64,000 bases of DNA, taken from positions 3,208,501 to 3,272,500 of the forward strand of contig NC_015167.1 in NCBI RefSeq assembly GCF_000190595.1. Reading direction: 5' to 3'. The stretch comes from Cellulophaga lytica DSM 7489 (GTDB taxonomy: Bacteria; Bacteroidota; Bacteroidia; Flavobacteriales; Flavobacteriaceae). Made by a program: the position numbers and the translations under genes. Shown piece by piece: positions 43,501 to 52,608 of this stretch (its first letter is position 1; each line of letters starts with the position of its first letter). Under the pieces are notes generated by a model, which was not told the origin of the DNA, ran no database searches, and saw only the letters and a list, made by a program, of their open reading frames with translations.

Positions 43501-44364
43501 TTAGGCGTTAAATTTCCAAGCTAAAATTCTACTTTTTTTATTGCCTTGCTCCATAGGTACTATAAAATAACTAGCTTTTAGTTTAGTAAGTTGTTTTTGT
43601 AATTTAGGTAAATTATCACTTTTAGAAACCAAGCTAGTAAAAACAGTAACTTGGTCTTTAAACAAAACACTCTCTTTTATTAACCTTTTTAAAAATAATG
43701 CTTCACCACCATTACACCATAGCTCGTTAGCCATACCACCAAAGTTTAGCTCTAACCCATTAGCTTGCTTTCCTAAATTTTTTAGTTTGCGTTGTGTACC
43801 TTTTGTAGCTTCTTTTTCTGATGAATGAAAAGGCGGATTACACATTGTAAAGTCAAACTTTTCATTTGGTTTAATTATACCAGTAAAAATGTTTGCATTA
43901 CTATTTTGTTTCCTTATTTCTATGCTATCTATTAGGTTAGTGTTTGCTGCTACAATTTGTTTGGCATTAGTAACTGCGGTTTCATTAATATCTGCGCCAA
44001 CCATTTGCCAATTGTAAATTGTTTTACCTAAAATTGGATAAATGCAATTTGCACCAACACCAATGTCTAAGCCTTTAATTGTATCCTTTATATTTTCTTT
44101 AGCAAGTATATCTGCTATATGATGTATATAATCTGCACGTCCGGGAATGGGAGCACAAAGGTAATTTTTAGGTATACCCCAATGGTTTATGTTATAATGT
44201 AACTTTAATAAGGCCTTATTAAGGTGTAAAACTGCTTCCGAATTAAAAAAGTCTATTGTCTTGTTATTAAATTTATTATCAGTTATATACAGGCTTAACT
44301 CTGGATGTTTCTCAATTAACTTATTAAATTGATATGGTGTATTATGTAGATTTTTTGGATGCAC
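43501..44364 (-). CDS. rlmF: 23S rRNA adenine(1618)-N6-methyltransferase
   Basis: The SAM-binding motif DIGVGANCIYPILG and the catalytic NPPF motif (FTMCNPPFHSSE) are complete. The N-terminus HPKNLHNTPYQF and the length of 287 residues fit RlmF. The start codon is GTG (44364). The gene is divergent from a DEAD-box helicase that may also act on ribosomal RNA. Confidence 0.92.
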   Translation of the reverse strand: MHPKNLHNTPYQFNKLIEKHPELSLYITDNKFNNKTIDFFNSEAVLHLNKALLKLHYNINHWGIPKNYLCAPIPGRADYIHHIADILAKENIKDTIKGLDIGVGANCIYPILGKTIYNWQMVGADINETAVTNAKQIVAANTNLIDSIEIRKQNSNANIFTGIIKPNEKFDFTMCNPPFHSSEKEATKGTQRKLKNLGKQANGLELNFGGMANELWCNGGEALFLKRLIKESVLFKDQVTVFTSLVSKSDNLPKLQKQLTKLKASYFIVPMEQGNKKSRILAWKFNA

Positions 44365-44379
44365 AGCTACTATTTTTTA

Positions 44380-44387
44380 CAAATGTA
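44380..44387 (-). promoter_or_regulatory. -7 box of rlmF
   Basis: TACATTTG on the minus strand, 15 bases before the GTG start. Confidence 0.5.
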
Positions 44388-44443
44388 AGATGATATCTAA
44401 AGAGATCACCCATTTTTTTATGCATTCTAGCAAAAAGAGTACC

Positions 44444-44451
44444 TATCTTTG
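44444..44451 (+). promoter_or_regulatory. -7 box of the helicase-DbpA-SDR operon
   Basis: TATCTTTG fits TAnnTTTG. Its last base is the G of an in-frame GTG that could otherwise serve as start, so translation should begin at ATG 44466. Confidence 0.55.
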
Positions 44452-44465
44452 TGCAAAATTATATT

Positions 44466-45803
44466 ATGTCAAAAAAGTTTTCTAAACTAGGAGTATCTAC
44501 TCCTCTTCTAAAAAGTTTAGCCGAATTAGAGATTACAACTCCTACAGAAATACAAGTAAAATCTATACCAGTATTATTAGAAGCTAACAAAGATTTTGTT
44601 GGTTTAGCAAAAACAGGAACAGGTAAAACAGCAGCTTTTGGTTTACCTCTTATACAATTAATAAATACAGAAAGCGCAAATATACAAGCAGTAATAGTTG
44701 TTCCCACAAGGGAGTTAGGACAACAAATTTACAGTAATTTAGTTTCTTTTGCTTCACATATGCCTGCCGTTTCTATAGCGTCTGTATGTGGGGGAACACC
44801 TATAAAACCACAAATAGAGCGATTAAAAGAAAACACACATATTGTTATTGCTACTCCTGGTAGATTAATAGATTTGCTTAAGCGTAATGCCATAACTATT
44901 AATAGTGCTAAATATTTGGTTTTAGATGAGGCAGATGAAATGGTAACCTCTTTAAAAGATGGTTTAGATACTATTGTTGCAGCATTGCCCAAAGACAAAA
45001 GAACTATATTGTTTACAGCTACAATGCCTGGCACAATTAAGCAAATAGTACAAAACTACTTATCTAAACACGTTACACAGGTTAGTGTAAATATGGAGAC
45101 GGTTGGTAATACTAGTATAGATCACCAGTATGTTGTTGTAGAACCTATAGAAAAACTAGAGGTTTTAATGCACTTTTTAAACTCTAAAGAAGGCCAAAGA
45201 GGTATTATATTTTGTAAAACAAAAGCAGCAGTAAATAAATTAGCTAAGAATTTAGCAATAAATAAATTTTCTTCTGGTGCTTTACATGGTAGTTTAACTC
45301 AACCTATAAGAGATCGTATAATGGGTCAGTTTAGAGAAGGGCACATAAAAATACTAGTTGCAACAGATTTGGCAGCACGTGGTTTAGATGTAAAAGAAAT
45401 TACCTATGTTGTAAATTATCATTTACCAGATGTTTATGAAACTTATGTGCACAGAAGTGGACGTACAGCAAGAGCAGGAGCAGATGGTTTTTCGTTAACA
45501 ATACTACAGAAAGAAGAGGAGCAAGACATAGCAGAGTTTGAAAATGAATTAGGCATAACGTTTAAAAAGTTTAAAAAAGCTGATGCAGCTAGCATAGAAG
45601 AAAATAATACGCTTTTATGGGCTAGAAAAATTTTTAAAACAAAACCTAATCACACTATTTCTCCAGAATTTAAAGAAAAAGTACATACCATTTTTCATCA
45701 TTTAACTAAAGAAGAATTGGTAGATAAAATTTTAGCAAATCAATTAGGGCAAACCAAAAAACTTGGTTCTGCACCATCAGAAGATAACAACTTTACGCTT
45801 TAA
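44466..45803 (+). CDS. DEAD-box RNA helicase
   Basis: The complete motif set is present: AKTGTGKT, PTRELGQQ, TPGRLID, DEADEM, TAT, and HRSGRTARAG. The protein has 445 residues with a short C-terminal extension (about 375-445) containing no named RNA-binding domain. It is the first gene of a three-gene operon with a DbpA-like helicase and an SDR protein. It probably acts in ribosome assembly, especially with rlmF on the other side. Confidence 0.92.
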   Translation: MSKKFSKLGVSTPLLKSLAELEITTPTEIQVKSIPVLLEANKDFVGLAKTGTGKTAAFGLPLIQLINTESANIQAVIVVPTRELGQQIYSNLVSFASHMPAVSIASVCGGTPIKPQIERLKENTHIVIATPGRLIDLLKRNAITINSAKYLVLDEADEMVTSLKDGLDTIVAALPKDKRTILFTATMPGTIKQIVQNYLSKHVTQVSVNMETVGNTSIDHQYVVVEPIEKLEVLMHFLNSKEGQRGIIFCKTKAAVNKLAKNLAINKFSSGALHGSLTQPIRDRIMGQFREGHIKILVATDLAARGLDVKEITYVVNYHLPDVYETYVHRSGRTARAGADGFSLTILQKEEEQDIAEFENELGITFKKFKKADAASIEENNTLLWARKIFKTKPNHTISPEFKEKVHTIFHHLTKEELVDKILANQLGQTKKLGSAPSEDNNFTL

Positions 45804-45816
45804 TAGCATAAAAAGT

Positions 45817-47127
45817 ATGGCAAATACAATAAAAAATAGGGAAGATATTTTACAAAAATTAAATATTCACCAATTAAATCCAATGCAGGAAGAGGCTCTT
45901 TCTGTAATAGAAAATACAACTAATACGGTATTATTATCGCCAACAGGAACAGGTAAAACACTTGCTTTTTTATTACCTTTAATAGATAGGTTAAATCCAG
46001 ATTTAGAAGAAATACAAGCTTTAATTCTAGTACCTTCTAGAGAATTAGCTATACAAATAGAACAAGTTATTCGTTCTATGGGTTCTGGTTACAAAGTTAA
46101 TGCTGTTTATGGTGGTAGGTCAATGTCTAAAGATAAAATAGAGCTAAAACATACTCCTGCAATTCTAATTGGTACACCTGGTAGAATAGCAGATCATTTT
46201 GATAATGAACGTTTTTCTACAAACTTTATTAAAACGTTGGTTTTAGATGAGTTTGACAAGTCTTTGGAAACTGGTTTTGAAGAGCAAATGAAATATATAA
46301 TTGGGTTGCTTCCTAGTTTAAATAGGCGTATTTTAACCTCTGCAACACAAGGAGTTACTATTCCTAAATTTGTTAGGTTAGACAAAGCTGTTACTATTAA
46401 TTTTTTAAAAGAAACTACTAATAAATTAGCTGTAAAAACGGTTGTTTCTCCTAATAGAGACAAATTAAGAACCCTACTTAATTTATTAAATTATGAAGGT
46501 AATAGTCCAGGAATTATTTTTTGTAATCTTAGAGAGAGTATAAAAGGAGTTAGCAAATTTTTAGACAAAAATAATATTACGCACGGCTGTTTTCATGGAG
46601 ATATGGAACAGAAAGATAGAGAACGATCTTTATTAAAATTTAGAAACGGTACTTATGATGTTATTGTAGCTACAGATTTGGCTGCTCGTGGTATAGATAT
46701 TCCAGAAATGAAATATATTATTCATTATGAACTTCCTTATAAAAAAGAAGAGTTTATACACAGAAATGGTAGAACAGCACGTGTAAACTCTAAAGGTACT
46801 GCCTATGTATTAAAATGGGAAGAAGAAAACTTACCAGATTTTATAAAAAATGCTCCTGTAGCAAAAATTAATAAAACAGGAACAAGAAAACCGCCATACT
46901 GGACAACATTATTTATCTCAGGAGGAAGAAAAGATAAAATATCTAAAGGAGATATTGCTGGCCTGTTTTTTAAGCAAGGTAATATTAATAAAGATGAATT
47001 GGGGGTTATAGAGCTTAAGCAAGACTGTACTTTTGTTTCTGTACCTGCAACTATTGCACCTAAGCTTGTAAATAAATTAAACAATACAAGGCTAAAAAAG
47101 AAAAAAGTTAGAATAAGCATTATTTAA
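45817..47127 (+). CDS. DEAD-box-family helicase with DbpA-type RNA-binding domain and DEFD motif II
   Basis: The helicase core has [23 protein letters not shown] and HRNGRTARV. Motif II is DEFD, in LVLDEFDKS. The C-terminal ~75 residues ([17 protein letters not shown], then a basic tail) match the DbpA RNA-binding domain that recognises a 23S rRNA hairpin, which suggests a role in 50S assembly. A longer open frame overlaps the previous gene, so ATG 45817, 14 bases after that gene's stop, is chosen (436 aa). Confidence 0.88.
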   Translation: MANTIKNREDILQKLNIHQLNPMQEEALSVIENTTNTVLLSPTGTGKTLAFLLPLIDRLNPDLEEIQALILVPSRELAIQIEQVIRSMGSGYKVNAVYGGRSMSKDKIELKHTPAILIGTPGRIADHFDNERFSTNFIKTLVLDEFDKSLETGFEEQMKYIIGLLPSLNRRILTSATQGVTIPKFVRLDKAVTINFLKETTNKLAVKTVVSPNRDKLRTLLNLLNYEGNSPGIIFCNLRESIKGVSKFLDKNNITHGCFHGDMEQKDRERSLLKFRNGTYDVIVATDLAARGIDIPEMKYIIHYELPYKKEEFIHRNGRTARVNSKGTAYVLKWEEENLPDFIKNAPVAKINKTGTRKPPYWTTLFISGGRKDKISKGDIAGLFFKQGNINKDELGVIELKQDCTFVSVPATIAPKLVNKLNNTRLKKKKVRISII

Positions 47128-47129
47128 GG

Positions 47130-48680
47130 ATGAACGATGAAACCACTGGTGCAAATAATGCATTACAACAAGAAGAAATAGATAAGTGTATTTCTGTTTT
47201 AGAACATTTAATTACTAATACAGATGAAATTTTTGAAATTTCTAAAGAGAAAAGAACCGCTTTAATTAAAGCTGCAGGTCAGCTTTCTAGACCCAATAGA
47301 GACGAGTTTTCTCGCAGAAAAAAAGATGCCAAAAAAGCGCAAAAGCGTAAACAAGATGCTAAAGACCGTAATGCTCGTAAAGAAACTGGTATACGTAGTG
47401 CTCGTGAAGCTGTAGTTTTTGTTGCTCCTAAACTGTTGCCTCAGGCAGATTTGTCTAATCAAAAAGAATTGGTGTTAGAGTCGCCAAGAAACTGTTACGT
47501 TTGTAAAGACTTGTTTACTAAGCTGCATCATTTTTATGATCAAATGTGTACTAGTTGCGCAGATTTTAACTATGCTAAACGTTTTCAAACAACAGATTTA
47601 AAAGGTCAGGTTGCAGTAATAACAGGTTCTAGATTAAAAATTGGTTACCACATAACACTAATGCTTTTACGTGCTGGTGCAACTGTTGTAGCAACAACTA
47701 GGTTTCCGGTAGATTCTGCTTTGCGTTTCTCTAAAGAAGAAGATTTTACACAATGGGGACATCGTTTAAAAATTCATGGTTTAGATTTAAGGCACATACC
47801 TAGTGTAGAGATCTTCTGTAACTTTATAGAGCAAAAATATGAGAATTTAGATATTCTTATTAATAATGCAGCGCAAACAGTGCGTAGACCAGCAGGTTTT
47901 TATACACACTTAATGGCCAATGAAGAAAAACCAATTTCTGATTTACCAAAGTATGCAGCAGATTTATTGCAAGACCACGTAGGTTGTATGCAAGAGCTTA
48001 AGGCACTAACTTCTGGAGCATCACCCAATAAAAATATGCCAGTAACTTGGCATGGTCCAGAACCAGGAATAGGAATTAGAGCTTCGGCTAAATTATCGCA
48101 AATTCCGTATAGTTTTGATAATTCATTACAAACTTCAGAAGTTTTCCCTGAAGGAGAGTTAGATGCAGATTTACAACAGGTAGATTTACGTAAAACAAAT
48201 AGCTGGCGTTTAAAACTTGGGCAAATAGAAACTACAGAAATGATAGAAGTACAATTGGTAAATTCTGTGGCTCCTTTTGTGTTATGTAACCGACTTTCTG
48301 AAGTAATGAAGAAAGAGAATACAGGTAAAAAACACATTATAAATGTTTCTGCTATGGAAGGTAAATTTCATAGGTTTTTTAAAGAAGACAGACACCCACA
48401 TACAAATATGGCAAAAGCAGCTTTAAATATGCTTACCCATACCGCAGCAGGCAGTTTGGCTAAAGATGGTATTTATATTAATGCTGTAGATACTGGTTGG
48501 GTTACAGATGAAGATCCTGCAGAATTATCTAAAAGAAAAGTGGAATTACATGATTTTCAGCCTCCTTTAGATATTGTAGATGGTGCAGCACGTGTAATGG
48601 ACCCGTTAATAGATGGTATTAATACAGGTAAACATTGGAGTGGTAAATTTTTAAAGGATTACCGACCTATAGATTGGTAG
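47130..48680 (+). CDS. SDR-family oxidoreductase with N-terminal Cys4 region and altered catalytic triad
   Basis: A charged helical N-terminus (1-100) is followed by a probable zinc site C122, C125, C140, C143. The Rossmann SDR domain starts at about 158 (TGSRLKIG, 165-172). The catalytic serine is S407 and lysine K429, but the tyrosine position holds T425 (TNMAK in place of YxxxK). Dehydrogenase activity is therefore doubtful. The start is two bases after the DbpA-like helicase stop. That linkage and the basic N-terminus point to an RNA- or ribosome-related task, but this is inference. Confidence 0.8.
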   Translation: MNDETTGANNALQQEEIDKCISVLEHLITNTDEIFEISKEKRTALIKAAGQLSRPNRDEFSRRKKDAKKAQKRKQDAKDRNARKETGIRSAREAVVFVAPKLLPQADLSNQKELVLESPRNCYVCKDLFTKLHHFYDQMCTSCADFNYAKRFQTTDLKGQVAVITGSRLKIGYHITLMLLRAGATVVATTRFPVDSALRFSKEEDFTQWGHRLKIHGLDLRHIPSVEIFCNFIEQKYENLDILINNAAQTVRRPAGFYTHLMANEEKPISDLPKYAADLLQDHVGCMQELKALTSGASPNKNMPVTWHGPEPGIGIRASAKLSQIPYSFDNSLQTSEVFPEGELDADLQQVDLRKTNSWRLKLGQIETTEMIEVQLVNSVAPFVLCNRLSEVMKKENTGKKHIINVSAMEGKFHRFFKEDRHPHTNMAKAALNMLTHTAAGSLAKDGIYINAVDTGWVTDEDPAELSKRKVELHDFQPPLDIVDGAARVMDPLIDGINTGKHWSGKFLKDYRPIDW

Positions 48681-48835
48681 CCTTTTAAAAAGATAGTATT
48701 ATTTAAATTGAAGTTAAACTTCTGTTAGGCTTTGTTAAACACTCTTTATTGATGTTCATTTTTTGTAAATTATAACATATTGATGATTTCATCAAAAAAA
48801 CAATATGTATAACAAATTTTTAAAAATAATATAGA

Positions 48836-49342
48836 ATGATAAAACCTAGAGAAAAAGCACCAGAACTTAGTATTAAATTAGTAAATGATAGTACTTGGAA
48901 ATTAAGTGAACAATCTCCTGAAAATTTTACTTTAATTCTTTTTTATAGAGGTAAACATTGTCCTGTTTGTCAAAAACAATTAGAGCAAATGCAAAAATCG
49001 CTTCCTAAATTTACAGAACGTGGAGTAAATGTAATTGCAATAAGTTCAGATACAGAAGAAGTAGCAAAAGAAACTTATAAAGATTGGGATATTGATGATA
49101 TTCCGCTTGGTTATGGTTTGTCTATTGATGAAGCAAGAAAATGGGGCTTATTTATTTCTAGCGGAATAAAAAAAGAACCAGATTATTTTACAGAACCAGG
49201 CTTGTTTTTGCTATCACCAGATTCTACAGTTTATTGGGAGTCTATACAATCTATGCCATTTGGGCGTCCGGAATTTAGAGATGTTTTAGGAGGTATAGAC
49301 TACATTTTAAAAGCCAATTATCCTGCAAGGGGAGAAGCATAA
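48836..49342 (+). CDS. Peroxiredoxin-like (AhpC/TSA) protein
   Basis: A thioredoxin-like fold has the redox motif RGKHCPVC (C42, C45) near the N-terminus of the first helix, then a QLEQMQKSLP region. This 'peroxiredoxin-like family' has CxxC where typical peroxiredoxins have a single Cys. At 168 residues it is full length and has no signal peptide, so it is cytoplasmic. It probably reduces peroxides or thiols. Confidence 0.85.
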   Translation: MIKPREKAPELSIKLVNDSTWKLSEQSPENFTLILFYRGKHCPVCQKQLEQMQKSLPKFTERGVNVIAISSDTEEVAKETYKDWDIDDIPLGYGLSIDEARKWGLFISSGIKKEPDYFTEPGLFLLSPDSTVYWESIQSMPFGRPEFRDVLGGIDYILKANYPARGEA

Positions 49343-49457
49343 TTTTTTTGTATAAACACCCTAAAATGGTAACGCACAGCTAATTGGTAAAGTGGTATAA
49401 AAATTATGTTGCAATATTATCTTTAAGTTAACTGATTATAAAGTATTTAAATAAATT

Positions 49458-49488
49458 TTGGTGGTACGCTTCTTTAGTAGTACTTTTG
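49458..49488 (+). promoter_or_regulatory. cspA promoter with -33 and -7 boxes
   Basis: TTG (49458-49460) and TACTTTTG (49481-49488) are separated by 20 bases, matching the Bacteroidota -33/-7 spacing. This is the most complete promoter in the window. Confidence 0.65.
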
Positions 49489-49519
49489 CTATAAATTAAT
49501 ATATTATAAATACAATACA

Positions 49520-49711
49520 ATGAGTAAAGGAACAGTAAAATTCTTCAACGATGAAAAAGGATTTGGTTTTATCACAGAAGAAGGTTCAGGTAAAGACATC
49601 TTTGTACACATCTCAGGTTTAGTAGACGAAATTCGTGAAGGCGATGAAGTTGAATACGAGGTTACAGAAGGTAAAAAAGGTTTAAACGCAGCAAACGTAA
49701 GAGTTTTATAA
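49520..49711 (+). CDS. cspA: Cold shock protein CspA family
   Basis: This 63-residue single-domain protein has RNP1 KGFGFI and RNP2 IFVHIS. It binds single-stranded RNA and melts mRNA structure. The codon choice is unusually regular for the window, as expected for a highly expressed gene. It has its own promoter and a strong terminator. Confidence 0.95.
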   Translation: MSKGTVKFFNDEKGFGFITEEGSGKDIFVHISGLVDEIREGDEVEYEVTEGKKGLNAANVRVL

Positions 49712-49735
49712 CATATACTATAAGAGCTTTAAGCT

Positions 49736-49770
49736 AAGAGTCTATTCTAAGGAATAGACTCTTTTTTTTT
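49736..49770 (+). terminator. Terminator of cspA
   Basis: A perfect 12-bp stem (49736-49747 with 49752-49763) with a TAAG loop is followed by T residues. Confidence 0.92.
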
Positions 49771-49852
49771 GCTAATTTTTAACACATAAACTAAGTAAAT
49801 ATCAACCTAAAAAATAAGCTTATTTTGTACCTTTATAGTACAATTTAAACTT

Positions 49853-51112
49853 ATGGGAGATAAAAAAAAAGTAGTAGTTATAGGTGCTGGTTTTGGCGGT
49901 ATAACTATAGCAAAAGCTTTTAAAAACAAAAATGTAGACGTACGTCTAATAGACCAAAACAATTACCATAATTTTCAACCTTTAATGTATCAAATAGCTA
50001 CTGGAGGTCTTGAGCCAGATAGTATAGCATATCCTGTTAGGCGTATTTTTAGGGGCTATAACAATGTTACCTTTAGAATGGCAAATGTTAACTCTGTAAA
50101 TGCAACAACTAAAGAGCTACAAACATCTATAGGAACAATTAAGTATGATTATTTGGTTATAGCAACAGGGAGTCAAAACAATTTCTTTAATTTTGAACCT
50201 GTAAAGAATGATTTACTTACTTTAAAGTCTATTCCAGATGCATTAAACTTAAGAAGCTATATTTTTCAAAATCTAGAAAAAGCTTTAGCTAAAAAAGATA
50301 AAGAACCCTTAGAAGAAATATTAAATATAGCTATTGTAGGTGGTGGACCAGCAGGTTTAGAATTGGCTGGTGCCCTTGCAGAAATGAAAAAGCACGTTTT
50401 ACCTAAAGATTTTCCTGATTTAGACATTTCTAAAATGACTATAAATTTGTACGAAGCTTCTCCGCATCTTTTAAATGTAATGTCTAAAGATGCCTCAGAA
50501 AAAAGTTTACTGTATTTAACTAATTTAGGGGTAAATGTACATTTAAACTCCAGAGTAAGCTCATATGAGAATAATAAGTTACAAATAGGTGATAACAGTT
50601 TTTATACAGATACTGTAATTTGGACAGCTGGTGTAAAAGCAGCTCCAATAGAAGGTTTGCCAAAAGAGGCTATAATAGGAGGTAACCGCATTGCAGTTGA
50701 CGCATACAACCAAGTAGTACAAACTAAAGATGTTTTTGCAATAGGTGATGTTGCTGCACATATCTCTGAAGAGGACCCTAAAGGTTTACCAATGTTAGCT
50801 CCAGTAGCACAGCAGCAAGGTGCGCATTTGGCAAAAAATATAATGAAATTGGTAAATAATGAAAAACCAGAACCTTTTGTTTATGTAAACAAAGGAGTAA
50901 TGGCTACCATAGGCCGTAAAAAAGCAGTGGTAGATTTACCTAAGTTTAAATTTCAAGGAACTTTTGCTTGGATTGTGTGGATGTTTATACATATTATGTC
51001 TTTGGTAGGTTTTAAAAATAAAATATCTGCTTTTATGGGATGGATGACTAATTATTTTACTTATGATAGGCCATTAGGATTAATTATTAGGCCATTTACA
51101 AAAAGAAAATAA
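49853..51112 (+). CDS. ndh: Type II NADH dehydrogenase (NDH-2)
   Basis: Two dinucleotide-binding folds are present: IGAGFGGITIAKAF at the N-terminus for FAD and GGGPAGLELAGALAEM near 160 for NADH. The quinone-site region AIGDVAAH and APVAQQQGAHLA is seen. The C-terminal ~50 residues form an amphipathic membrane anchor. It passes electrons from NADH to quinone without pumping protons. The length of 419 residues is normal. Confidence 0.92.
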   Translation: MGDKKKVVVIGAGFGGITIAKAFKNKNVDVRLIDQNNYHNFQPLMYQIATGGLEPDSIAYPVRRIFRGYNNVTFRMANVNSVNATTKELQTSIGTIKYDYLVIATGSQNNFFNFEPVKNDLLTLKSIPDALNLRSYIFQNLEKALAKKDKEPLEEILNIAIVGGGPAGLELAGALAEMKKHVLPKDFPDLDISKMTINLYEASPHLLNVMSKDASEKSLLYLTNLGVNVHLNSRVSSYENNKLQIGDNSFYTDTVIWTAGVKAAPIEGLPKEAIIGGNRIAVDAYNQVVQTKDVFAIGDVAAHISEEDPKGLPMLAPVAQQQGAHLAKNIMKLVNNEKPEPFVYVNKGVMATIGRKKAVVDLPKFKFQGTFAWIVWMFIHIMSLVGFKNKISAFMGWMTNYFTYDRPLGLIIRPFTKRK

Positions 51113-51189
51113 TATTCTATTGTAGTTTATAGATTGATAATCAATTAAAAAGATGTAATTTCGCGGCTGGTTTTAAAAAAAACACCCGA

Positions 51190-51639
51190 ATGAAACGTAT
51201 AAATCAATATAAAAAGATGTTTTCTGTAGAGAATTCTATAGATCTTAAGTCGTTAAAAACTAGCTACAGGAAGCTGGTTAAAGAATGGCACCCAGATAAG
51301 TTTCAGGAAGGAGACGCAAAACGTGAAGAGGCTGAGATTAAAAGTAGAGAAATTATAGATGGCTACCATTTTTTGGTAAGCATTGCTCCAGAGACTAAGT
51401 TGGCTAATGCAGAAGAGTATAAAGCTTTGACAACTGCTTCTGGTATTTTAGACTTTCAACACAAGGGTCAGCTTTTAGAAATTACTTTTTTAGACGGTAC
51501 TACTTATGAGTATTTTGGTGTTCCTAAAAAAATATACATTAAAATGATTAACTCAGACAAGATTTATCGTTTTGCAAAACGCAACATATTTGAGTCTTAT
51601 ATGTACCGTAAATCTAAAAAAACAATGCAAGAAGCATAG
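51190..51639 (+). CDS. J-domain protein fused to a KTSC domain
   Basis: A short J domain occupies about 5-65, with HPD at 34-36. A KTSC beta domain follows (about 86-145: LEITFLDGTTYEYFGVP). The J domain should stimulate a DnaK-type chaperone. KTSC domains are small and of unclear function, with links to nucleic acids. The 149-residue fusion is complete. Confidence 0.88.
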   Translation: MKRINQYKKMFSVENSIDLKSLKTSYRKLVKEWHPDKFQEGDAKREEAEIKSREIIDGYHFLVSIAPETKLANAEEYKALTTASGILDFQHKGQLLEITFLDGTTYEYFGVPKKIYIKMINSDKIYRFAKRNIFESYMYRKSKKTMQEA

Positions 51640-51731
51640 TAACTTATATGTTTAAGTTGTAGTAGCTAAATTGTTGTTTTTGTAATATATAAAGTTAAAA
51701 AAACAATTTTTATTGTGTTTGTTATACATTA

Positions 51732-51765
51732 AAAAGCCCGTAAACTAATTTGTTTACGGGCTTTT
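51732..51765. terminator. Bidirectional terminator
   Basis: A perfect 14-bp stem (51732-51745 with 51752-51765) has a 6-base loop and lies between convergent genes. Confidence 0.92.
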
Positions 51766-51789
51766 ATATTTAGGTGTAAAATATCTTGT

Positions 51790-52599
51790 TTACTTATTTA
51801 ATTCTGCAACTAGTTTTTCAGCAACTAACTCAGACGAAGCCGGGTTTTGACCTGTAATTAAATTACCGTCTTGTATTGCATATGCAGCCCAATCTTCTTT
51901 TTTAGAGTAAATACCACCATTTTCTTTTAACATATCTTCAACTAAAAATGGTACTACATCTGTAAGTTGTACGGCTTCCTCTTCAGAATTTGTAAATCCT
52001 GTTACTTTTTTACCTTTTACTAGTGGGTTACCATCTACATCTTTAACACCTTTTAAAGCAGCAGGAGCATGACAAACAAATGCCACTGGTTTTTTCTGTG
52101 CATTAAATTTTTCAATTAATGCAATAGATTTTTCATCGTTGGCTAAATCCCATAAAGGACCGTGACCACCAGGATAAAATACAGCATCAAAATGATCTGC
52201 ATTCATATCTGCTAAAACCTTAGTGTTTGCAATTTTAGCTTTTGCATCTGCATCGTTATTAAAACGCTCTGTGTCTTCTGTAGCTGCATCAGGAGAATCA
52301 CTACTTGGATCTATTGGAGCAGCACCACCTTTTGGTGTAGCCATAGTAATTTCTGCGCCTTTATCTAATAAATTGTAATATGGATTAGCAAATTCCTCTA
52401 CCCAAAATCCTGTTTTTTTACCAGTGTCTCCTAATTTATCGTGTGATGTTAAAACAAATAATACTTTCATTTTTTTATCTTTTTTTAATTCTGTTTTTTC
52501 TTCTAAAACTTTTTCAGAAGATTGTTTTTCTTTTTTGTTATTGCAAGCTGTAACTGTTAATATAACAAGTGCAATAACTGCTGTTTTAATTAAATTCAT
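51790..52599 (-). CDS. DJ-1/PfpI-family lipoprotein (Hsp31-like)
   Basis: A lipoprotein signal ends at C19 (LTVTAC). A Lys/Glu-rich linker leads to a DJ-1/PfpI domain (from about 45) with nucleophile C176 in AFVCHAPAA and H177. Hsp31-type enzymes act as glyoxalase III or protein deglycase on methylglyoxal damage. A lipid-anchored form is uncommon. It is the last gene of the TetR-led operon and starts ten bases after the alcohol dehydrogenase stop. Confidence 0.85.
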   Translation of the reverse strand: MNLIKTAVIALVILTVTACNNKKEKQSSEKVLEEKTELKKDKKMKVLFVLTSHDKLGDTGKKTGFWVEEFANPYYNLLDKGAEITMATPKGGAAPIDPSSDSPDAATEDTERFNNDADAKAKIANTKVLADMNADHFDAVFYPGGHGPLWDLANDEKSIALIEKFNAQKKPVAFVCHAPAALKGVKDVDGNPLVKGKKVTGFTNSEEEAVQLTDVVPFLVEDMLKENGGIYSKKEDWAAYAIQDGNLITGQNPASSELVAEKLVAELNK

Positions 52600-52608
52600 T
52601 TTAGCAAT

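Noticed and set aside
45763..45816. Extended N-terminus of the DbpA-like helicase
   Set aside because: It would overlap the end of the upstream helicase gene in another frame. The ATG at 45817 gives a normal start.
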